Of a stretch of 10,907 bases of DNA, positions 1-4,986 are shown in pieces. The DNA is from Pseudomonadota bacterium (GTDB lineage: Bacteria; Desulfobacterota; BSN033; WVXP01; G020346125). The first letter of the stretch is position 1, and each line of letters starts with the position of its first letter. Position numbers and translations under genes: made by a program. A model generated the notes under the pieces. That model was given only the letters and a program-made list of their open reading frames with translations, ran no database searches and was not told the origin of the DNA. The stretch covers positions 1 through 10,907 of the forward strand of contig JAUWDQ010000074.1 of NCBI GenBank assembly GCA_030608745.1, in the 5' to 3' direction.

Positions 1-140
1 AAACCGTTTATCATGTCGACGGAGATGATGGCGGTCTCTTGAGGCGATGTGACCTCCCGTTTGAGGACTAGGGGCTTGAGCCCATCCGTCCATTCCTCCA
101 GAAACCGGATGAATGCCCTCGACTCTTCTCCAAAACGCAT
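1..140 (-). CDS. Isochorismatase-family cysteine hydrolase, N-terminal fragment (runs off the window)
   Basis: Reading the minus strand from an ATG at 140-138 gives 46 open codons up to the window edge. The last visible residues read ISVDMINGF, which matches the first beta strand of isochorismatase/nicotinamidase-type hydrolases. In that family the Asp of this motif (D42 here) belongs to the Asp-Lys-Cys catalytic triad; the Lys and Cys lie outside the window. A Shine-Dalgarno-like GGGAGG sits about 6 nt upstream of the ATG, which decides the start. About 38 residues precede the motif, more than in minimal family members, so there is a short N-terminal helical extension. The substrate (nicotinamide, isochorismate, a carbamoylated amine or other) cannot be told from this fragment. 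It is divergent from the gene starting at 391. Confidence 0.72.
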   Translation of the reverse strand, partial: MRFGEESRAFIRFLEEWTDGLKPLVLKREVTSPQETAIISVDMING

Positions 141-189
141 CGCCGACCTCCCGGTGGGTTCTATGGCATAAAAAAGGAAATTGTTTCTA

Positions 190-219
190 AAGTTAGCAGC
201 TTGGCAGCGAAGATGTCAA
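190..219 (-). promoter_or_regulatory. Putative sigma70-type promoter of the isochorismatase-family gene
   Basis: On the minus strand a perfect TTGACA (219-214) is followed after 18 nt by TAACTT (195-190), a weak -10. A start near 182 would leave a leader of roughly 40 nt before the ATG at 140. The -35 is convincing and the -10 is not, so the call is moderate. Confidence 0.4.
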
Positions 220-264
220 GTTAAATCGGTTGAACCGCTAATACTTCAGTTCCATTGGCGTGGC

Positions 265-293
265 TTTACATAGGGCGTCAAAACCCCTATGAT
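265..293 (+). promoter_or_regulatory. Putative promoter with embedded palindromic operator
   Basis: TTTACA (265-270) and TATGAT (288-293) are each 5/6 matches to the sigma70 consensus and are separated by exactly 17 nt. The spacer is filled by an inverted repeat, CATAGGG (269-275), nine bases, then CCCTATG (285-291), which overlaps both hexamers. A dimeric regulator bound there would block RNA polymerase directly. Transcription from about 300 would give a leader of about 90 nt before the gene at 391. The regulator is unknown and none is encoded in the window. Confidence 0.5.
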
Positions 294-390
294 ATTCTTG
301 AGATCATTCACATTTATGGGCCTCTATTTAGGTGGAAAAAGAGGTTGCCTCACATTGTCTTTACACGAGAACAGATGAGCGGGGAGAAAA

Positions 391-1236
391 ATGGAAGAAA
401 GGAAAGGCGTCATAGAATACGTTTGTGAGGGGGGGGTTGGGGGTTCAGCAAAGGTCTGCGTGGAATTGAGGACTGAATTTCCCGGTATAGGTGGGACAAT
501 CGTTACCCACGAGGGAGTGGCTTCTGCTTTGCGTGAGGAATTTAGCCCCTCTCCAAAATCCGCGCACAGGTTGTTTTTGAGGCACACGATCGTTAAGAAA
601 CTGGAAGATTACTTTCACAGAAAAGGGGTGTACACGTACGCCCATATTCCAAGGCCGTTGGGATCAATAAGCAAAGGTGGTGAAAACCCATCCGAGTCAT
701 ACATCTATGAATGGGCATTTGGCACAGAGGGTTTTCCATGGGAATATGTCGATCGTGAGGGGAACCGGAATCCAATGAAACTCCATGATTGGAACAACTT
801 CGTGACGAATTTCCATCGAGCTGGAATAGATGTACAGATGGATACCGCAGATCCAGACGACGCAAGGGTTTCAAAAAACATTATTCACCAGTATCCTAAG
901 CCTATTGCTGACGGAACGGAGATGAACTGCTTATGGAAGAGAATCGATTTTGGTTATGAAAGCATGAAGATCGACCTCAACAAGCTCTCCCGATTTCTCC
1001 ATGACAATAGAGAAGATATGGAAAGGGTATTGCGGACAGAGCGATATGAGATGATTATGCTCGCAATGGAATACCTCACCAAGGGAAAAAAGATGAACGA
1101 AGTAGACATAGGGAGGTTGGATTCCCATGTGGGAGAATATCGGCGTTCGAGCCTGCGTCATCATGTGTCAAGGGGAACTGGTCTTGATGAACCAGATCGG
1201 ATCTACATCGCAGCGAGAACCGAGTCCTTGATATAA
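391..1236 (+). CDS. Hypothetical 281-aa protein, faintly kinase-like
   Basis: I do not recognise this family. The ATG at 391 is preceded by a GGGGAG ribosome-binding site 5-6 nt upstream. The protein is soluble, with no signal peptide or membrane segment. Several features recall, in the right order, the aminoglycoside-phosphotransferase/kinase fold: a glycine-rich segment EGGVGGSAKV (residues 13-22), a helix from about 57-77, a hinge-like aromatic stretch YIYEWAFGTEGF (104-115), an Asp-rich segment ending in an Asn (D147, D151, N163), and a FG-type motif RIDFGYES (184-191). This is pattern resemblance only; the usual HxD-N catalytic loop is not clear, so it could equally be an unrelated or inactive protein. 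An eight-G run at 429-436 lies in the glycine-rich codons. It has its own promoter and is separated from the next gene by about 200 bp, so it is probably monocistronic. Confidence 0.7.
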   Translation: MEERKGVIEYVCEGGVGGSAKVCVELRTEFPGIGGTIVTHEGVASALREEFSPSPKSAHRLFLRHTIVKKLEDYFHRKGVYTYAHIPRPLGSISKGGENPSESYIYEWAFGTEGFPWEYVDREGNRNPMKLHDWNNFVTNFHRAGIDVQMDTADPDDARVSKNIIHQYPKPIADGTEMNCLWKRIDFGYESMKIDLNKLSRFLHDNREDMERVLRTERYEMIMLAMEYLTKGKKMNEVDIGRLDSHVGEYRRSSLRHHVSRGTGLDEPDRIYIAARTESLI

Positions 1237-1362
1237 ACCCTTTCCACCGATGAAAACCCTCCACCCAGCCTTTCCGTTCCCATATCCCACCTGAGGCCAA
1301 AGCGTAGTCAGTTCCAATTTGCAGCTCCCCTTTGGGTAATATTCCTCATAGACTTGCCATGC

Positions 1363-1392
1363 TTGAAAACCGCAGTCCCTACATCTTATCAT
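1363..1392 (+). promoter_or_regulatory. Putative promoter of the DUF3179 gene
   Basis: TTGAAA (1363-1368) and TATCAT (1387-1392) are each 5/6 matches to sigma70 boxes with an 18-nt spacer. Transcription from about 1399 would give a leader of roughly 45 nt to the ATG at 1444. No operator-like repeat is evident. Confidence 0.5.
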
Positions 1393-1443
1393 TATTAGTA
1401 GATGTTCACATGACCATAAATCATGGAATCAAGGAGGAATGCA

Positions 1444-2352
1444 ATGAAAAGATTCCTAGCCATTTGTCTCTTAATGGGATGCCTCCTTATGCTGGCCGCC
1501 TTTAACATAGATAATGCCATCGTTCCCAAGGACGAAATCCTTTCCGGCGGTCCCCCGAAAGACGGCATACCTGCTATCCTGAACCCTCAATTTATCCGGC
1601 CCAGCGAGGCCGAATTCCTCAAGCCCGATGACGAGGTGATCGGAGTACAAGTAGGGAGTGGGGCGAGGGCTTATCCCATAAAGATTCTCAACTGGCACGA
1701 GGTAGTCAACGATACCATCGGTGGAGTCCCCATTGCGGTGACCTTCTGACCCCTTACGCAGTCGGGGGTAGTTTACTCCCGAGAAGTTGAGGGTGACCTT
1801 TACACGTTCGGGGTATCTGGCCGGCTTTATAAAAGCAATGTCCTCCTTTACGATCATCAGACCGAGAGCCTTTGGTCCCAGTTGATGGAAAAGGCAATCG
1901 CAGGTCCCTTAGTGGAGAAGAGACTCCAGAGGCTTACCTCGATCCGGACGTCCTGGGAAGCCTGGAGGGAAAAGAATCCTCGCACTCTGGTCCTTTCCAC
2001 AGATACCGGATATTCGAGGAACTACTCGGTGGATCCCTACGAGGGCTACTACAGGAGCCTGGGGATATGGTTTCCTGTTGGTGATGTCCGTAAAGATCTT
2101 TCTCCCAAGGAGATGGTTCTCGGTGTCGAGATAAAGGGCAAAGCCAAGGCCTACCGCATTTCTCAGTTGCGGAAAAGCCCCGGTATTTTAAAGGATGAGG
2201 TTGGAGGGAGGCCTATTCAGATAGAGGTGGCTCCAGATGGGGAGATAATCGGAGTGAGGGGCGGTAAGGGGAACCCCATCCCCGCGATCTTCAGCTACTG
2301 GTTCGCCTGGCAGGCATTTCATCCAAAGACCGCGGTTTACAAGGGGAAGTGA
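1444..2352 (+). CDS. DUF3179-family protein, probable selenoprotein (UGA at codon 102)
   Basis: One frame runs from ATG 1444 to TGA 2350-2352, interrupted only by TGA at 1747-1749. Either side of it the protein is continuous with the DUF3179 family: NWHEVVNDTIGGVPIAVTF before, then PLTQSGVVYSREVEG, YTFGVSGRLYKSNVLLYD, SLWSQ and, near the C-terminus, FSYWFAWQAFHP. Family members read T-Y/F-C-P-L at the UGA position, so UGA replaces the conserved cysteine. Translated with selenocysteine (residue 102) the product is 302 aa, the normal family length. A hairpin suited to a bacterial SECIS follows the UGA. The start at 1444 is chosen over the in-frame ATG at 1423 because AAGGAGG (1431-1437) lies 6 nt upstream of it. 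The N-terminus (about residues 1-20, K2 R3 then hydrophobic) is a signal peptide or membrane anchor, so the protein acts outside the cytoplasm. The family's biochemical function is not established. Alternatives are a TGC-to-TGA pseudogene mutation or a sequencing error. Confidence 0.8.
1762..1782 (+). promoter_or_regulatory. Putative bacterial SECIS hairpin
   Basis: Bases 1762-1770 pair with 1774-1782 (nine pairs including one G-U), leaving a three-base apical loop GTT (1771-1773), or AGTTT if the top pair opens. The stem begins 12 nt after the UGA at 1747-1749 and the loop G is the 22nd base after it. Bacterial SECIS elements are known to lie inside the coding region just after the UGA, with a small apical loop having G among its first two bases about 16-37 nt away; this hairpin meets these criteria. 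It must be translated through, and the codons here encode conserved family residues. Confidence 0.6.
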
Positions 2353-2383
2353 AGGGCTCCTTTTCGCCCATGTTCTGACAACA

Positions 2384-2413
2384 TTCTCGCTGGGTTATTC
2401 ATAATTGTATAAT
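2384..2413 (+). promoter_or_regulatory. Possible promoter of the 67-aa gene
   Basis: A perfect TATAAT (2408-2413) lies 85 nt upstream of the ATG at 2498. The matching -35 position (2384-2390, TTCTCG/TCTCGC) is poor, and the CTGACA at 2375-2380 is too distant. The call rests on the -10 box and on the intergenic position. Confidence 0.3.
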
Positions 2414-2497
2414 GGATTTCACTCAGTCTTCCCAAACGGATGTTTTGAATTCTTGTCATTTATGATATATGATTACTCCATAGAGGGAGGATTGACC

Positions 2498-2701
2498 ATG
2501 GCGGGTAAGTCCGGAAGGGTTATTCGGCACATGGAATGCCCCGAGGGGAGGGGAAAAGCGTTGCTCCTGGTTGAATGGCGGGTTGAGAGGGGGAAGAAGG
2601 TGCTGCACAGTCTCAATTGCAACAATCCCCTGCTGATGGATTACAGCGGTCAGGATTGCCAGTGGCTCTGCTGGGATAAGGTCTCTCGGGGAAAGAGATA
2701 A
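2498..2701 (+). CDS. Small four-cysteine protein of unknown function (67 aa)
   Basis: ATG 2498 is preceded by GAGGGAGG 7 nt upstream, which selects this start over upstream in-frame codons. The product is basic at both ends and has cysteines at 14, 41, 54 and 58, the last two in a DCQWLCW motif; there is no signal peptide and no hydrophobic helix. A 67-aa protein with C-P near the start, C-N-N-P in the middle and C-X3-C at the end could be a small metal-binding or nucleic-acid-associated protein, but I do not recognise the family. The in-frame coding pattern, strong ribosome site and compositionally protein-like sequence argue that it is real. It is flanked by noncoding stretches and is probably transcribed alone. 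Confidence 0.65.
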   Translation: MAGKSGRVIRHMECPEGRGKALLLVEWRVERGKKVLHSLNCNNPLLMDYSGQDCQWLCWDKVSRGKR

Positions 2702-2883
2702 AAGAGGCCCCACTCGGTACTTCTATTCAATCAAAAGAATACTCATTTTGCTTTCGCGCTTTGATTCAGGAATCCCGCCTAAGCGGGGGAATGGGGGGGA
2801 ACCCAGCAAAGGGACAATAGGTAAGAACTCTCCAGGGAGATAGCCCCGGAGGTGGCGCACGGAAAAAAAATTTCATTTTCCCC

Positions 2884-2912
2884 TTGACAAAATCGAAAAG
2901 TTATTTTATGTT
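2884..2912 (+). promoter_or_regulatory. Promoter of the ilv leader and operon
   Basis: TTGACA (2884-2889) is a perfect -35, followed after 17 nt by TATGTT (2907-2912), a 4/6 match to the -10. The start site would be near 2919, about 25 nt before the leader-peptide ATG. The region just upstream (2870-2883) is A/T-rich, which would suit an UP-like element. The 182 bases from 2702 to 2883 hold only a small CCCGC-CTAA-GCGGG hairpin (2776-2789) and no gene I can support. Confidence 0.65.
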
Positions 2913-2943
2913 TACCTGAAATTCTTGTTGTAGAACATACTTT

Positions 2944-3066
2944 ATGGGTCCTTTTTCTCTTAACGATAAGGTCCGGATCACCGTGGCTATCCCGACGATC
3001 ATAATTAGCATTATTATAGCCATTATTATCTGCTCCGGGATAGCCGGTGCAGGCGGGGGGCCATAA
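2944..3066 (+). CDS. ilv operon leader peptide, isoleucine-rich (40 aa)
   Basis: The ATG at 2944 opens 40 codons ending at TAA 3064-3066. Twelve are isoleucine, nine of them in codons 19-29 as three Ile triplets split by Ser22 and Ala26. Codons 20, 25 and 33 are the usually rare AUA. There are only two Val and one Leu, so the peptide would sense isoleucyl-tRNA rather than all three branched-chain tRNAs. The peptide itself probably has no function after synthesis; ribosome position is the signal. No clear Shine-Dalgarno precedes the ATG, which is the weakest part of the call. The position between a good promoter and a terminator, directly ahead of ilvD, and the matching RNA hairpins make it convincing. 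Confidence 0.8.
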   Translation: MGPFSLNDKVRITVAIPTIIISIIIAIIICSGIAGAGGGP

Positions 3067-3132
3067 GGGGTCCATATTAAACGCCGATGAAGTCCGCTAT
3101 CCCGTGTTAGTTAAGGGTAGCGGGCTTTTTTT
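2985..3132 (+). promoter_or_regulatory. Isoleucine transcription attenuator (alternative hairpins 1:2, 2:3, 3:4)
   Basis: Four segments can pair alternatively. Segment 1 (2985-2994, GGCTATCCCG) pairs perfectly over 10 bp with segment 2 (3036-3045, CGGGATAGCC). Segment 2 can instead pair with segment 3 (3096-3104, GCTATCCCG; two more pairs past a bulged C). Segment 3 (3094-3103) also forms the terminator stem with segment 4 (3115-3123). Segments 1 and 3 share GCTATCCCG. The inferred logic is that a ribosome stalled on the first Ile codons covers segment 1, freeing 2 to pair with 3 and preventing termination. A ribosome that finishes the peptide, or no ribosome, allows 1:2 and then the 3:4 terminator. 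This is the classical amino-acid operon attenuation layout. Confidence 0.78.
3094..3132 (+). terminator. Intrinsic terminator of the ilv attenuator
   Basis: CCGCTA-T-CCC (3094-3103) pairs with GGGTAGCGG (3115-3123): nine pairs with T3100 bulged and an 11-nt loop. GC and seven T residues (3126-3132) follow. It lies about 90 nt before the ilvD start, in noncoding sequence after the leader peptide, as expected for a regulated terminator. Confidence 0.82.
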
Positions 3133-3223
3133 ATCCCGGAAGTCCTGACATTTTTCCTTTTTACAGGGAACATCAAAGATGGCGGGAGGGAAGACGAGAC
3201 AATACATAACCGAAGGAGGAACC

Positions 3224-4885
3224 ATGAGAAGTGATTCAATGAAGACGGGAGTAGCTCGAGCACCACACCGTTCCCTTATGAAAGCCCTCGGTTTAACGGA
3301 TAAAGAGATCGTCCGTCCGATTATCGGCATCGCTAACTCATTCAACGAGGTCGTCCCGGGGCATGCTGGCCTTGGCTCAATCGCTGAGATGGTTAAGGCT
3401 GGGATCAGGAGCGCTGGCGGCACCCCAATGGAATTCGGCACCATAGGGGTTTGCGATGGTATTGCCATGGGACATATCGGGATGAATTACTCCCTTGGAA
3501 GCAGGGAGCTCATTGCCGACTCCATCGAGGTGATGGCAATGGCCCATCCCTTTGACGGAATTGTTCTCATCCCCAACTGCGACAAGATCATTCCGGGGAT
3601 GCTCATTGCGGCCATGAGGCTTGACATTCCCGCTGTAGTGATAAGCGGGGGACCGATGCTCGCCGGGTGCTTCCGGGGCAAGGCGGTCGGTCTTGACAAG
3701 ATATTTGAGGCTGTGGGAGAGATCTCCGCCGGGAGGATGACGGAGGAGGATCTGAAGGAACTTGAGGATGTGATTTGTCCGGGAATCGGATCCTGCTCCG
3801 GACTCTTTACCGCCAACAGCATGAATTGCCTTGCCGAGGCCCTTGGCCTCACCCTCCCCGGAAATGGATCGATTCCGGCGGTGGCCGCGGAAAGGTTGAG
3901 GCTTGCCAAGCTGGCCGGTGAGAGGGTAGTTGAACTTGCTGAGAAAGGGATGACACCACGGGGGATCATCACCCGGCGCTCCTTTGAAAATGCGATCACC
4001 GTTGATATGGCCATCGGGGGATCTACCAATACAACGCTCCACCTTATGGCCATCGCTTACTACGGAGGGCTTGAGCTCTCCCTGGAGGATTTTAACAGGA
4101 TAAGCGGGCGAACCCCACACCTCTGTAACCTCGCCCCCGGAGGGGATGATCACATGGAGGATTTAGATCGTGCCGGGGGGATCCCTGCCGTTATGGCAGA
4201 GCTTTCCCGTGGCGATCTGTTGCATCTGGACGAGTTCACCGTCACCGGTTCCACGGTCGGAGAGAATATCCGGGGAGTGGAGGTTCTGGATAGGGAAGTT
4301 ATCACATCACTGGATGCCCCGCGCCACTCCGACGGTGGCCTTGCGATTCTCAGAGGAAGCCTCGCGCCGGATGGGTCGGTGGTGAAGCAGTCGGCCGTTG
4401 ACCCGACGATGTTTCGTCACTCCGGGCCTGCGAGGGTCTTCAATTCGGAGGAGGAGGGCATGGAGGCCATCCTCTCCAGGCAGATCAGAAAGGGAGAAGT
4501 TATTGTGATTCGCTACGAGGGCCCTCGGGGGGGGCCGGGTATGCGGGAGATGCTCTCCCCGACATCGGCCATCGCCGGGGTCGGGATGGATAGGGAGGTT
4601 GCCCTCATTACCGACGGGCGTTTCTCCGGGGCGAGCAGGGGGGCTTCCATTGGGCATATCTCACCGGAGGCGGCGGCAGGCGGGCCGGTGGCCGCCATCA
4701 GGGATGGGGATGAGATAGAGATTGATATCCCGGGCAAGAGGCTTGACCTTAAGCTGTCCGACGATGAGATTGGGAGACGGCTTTCGGAAATCCCTCCATG
4801 GGAGCCCAAGATAAGGGAGGGGTATATGGCCCGTTACGCAACCCTTGTGAGCTCGGCAGATAAGGGGGCGGTCTTTCCCCGATGA
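3224..4885 (+). CDS. ilvD: Dihydroxyacid dehydratase
   Basis: This Fe-S enzyme dehydrates 2,3-dihydroxyisovalerate and 2,3-dihydroxy-3-methylvalerate to the 2-oxo acids that precede Val/Leu and Ile. The protein is 553 aa, normal for IlvD/Edd. Diagnostic segments are IANSFNEVVPGH near residue 35, IPNCDKIIPGM with cluster ligand C119, and GSCSGLFTANSMNCLAEAL with C191. DDGIAMGH-like CDGIAMGHIGM, GGSTNT and the C-terminal DGRFSG are also present. Plant- and mycobacterial-type [2Fe-2S] enzymes carry a third cysteine where this protein reads VVPGH, as in the oxygen-sensitive E. coli-type enzyme, so a [4Fe-4S]-type cluster is plausible (inference). ATG 3224 is chosen over 3179 because AAGGAGGA (3213-3220) directly precedes it. 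It is the first structural gene after the attenuator. Confidence 0.96.
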   Translation: MRSDSMKTGVARAPHRSLMKALGLTDKEIVRPIIGIANSFNEVVPGHAGLGSIAEMVKAGIRSAGGTPMEFGTIGVCDGIAMGHIGMNYSLGSRELIADSIEVMAMAHPFDGIVLIPNCDKIIPGMLIAAMRLDIPAVVISGGPMLAGCFRGKAVGLDKIFEAVGEISAGRMTEEDLKELEDVICPGIGSCSGLFTANSMNCLAEALGLTLPGNGSIPAVAAERLRLAKLAGERVVELAEKGMTPRGIITRRSFENAITVDMAIGGSTNTTLHLMAIAYYGGLELSLEDFNRISGRTPHLCNLAPGGDDHMEDLDRAGGIPAVMAELSRGDLLHLDEFTVTGSTVGENIRGVEVLDREVITSLDAPRHSDGGLAILRGSLAPDGSVVKQSAVDPTMFRHSGPARVFNSEEEGMEAILSRQIRKGEVIVIRYEGPRGGPGMREMLSPTSAIAGVGMDREVALITDGRFSGASRGASIGHISPEAAAGGPVAAIRDGDEIEIDIPGKRLDLKLSDDEIGRRLSEIPPWEPKIREGYMARYATLVSSADKGAVFPR

Positions 4886-4974
4886 TCGTGGGGATTAAAG
4901 CTGGGGAACAGGGGATTACTACCTTCCCCGTAGAGCCTAAACCGGTTCTTGTGGCCGGAGTAAAAAATCGATAG
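4882..4974 (+). CDS. Possible 30-codon coupling ORF between ilvD and ilvB
   Basis: An ATG at 4882 overlaps the ilvD stop in an ATGA arrangement and opens 30 codons to a TAG at 4972-4974. That stop lies inside the AGGGGG ribosome-binding site of ilvB, 12 nt before its ATG. A purine-rich AAGGGGGCGG about 10 nt upstream could serve as ribosome site. The peptide begins MIVGIKAGEQ and has no recognised motif. Its arrangement would carry ribosomes from ilvD to ilvB, but an open frame this short is not improbable by chance. Confidence 0.22.
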   Translation: MIVGIKAGEQGITTFPVEPKPVLVAGVKNR

Positions 4975-4986
4975 GGGGTATTTGTC

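Noticed and set aside
1168..1392. Minus-strand 74-codon frame beginning MIRCRDCGFQAWQVYEEYYP, zinc-ribbon-like at its start
   Set aside because: It has no ribosome-binding site, overlaps the 3' end of the 281-aa gene by 69 bases, and its ATG overlaps the -10 box of the DUF3179 promoter. Only the first 30 residues look protein-like; it may be a relic but cannot be supported as a gene.
2776..2870. Structured-looking G-rich stretch upstream of the ilv promoter, considered as a riboswitch
   Set aside because: No match to TPP, cobalamin, SAM, glycine or cyclic-di-GMP consensus sequences, and it lies upstream of the mapped promoter boxes and after a separate gene. Only a 5-bp hairpin is clear.
3377..4153. 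Long minus-strand open frame inside ilvD (258 codons)
   Set aside because: It is antisense to a clearly conserved ilvD, has no ribosome site and its translation has no recognisable motif; a composition-driven shadow.
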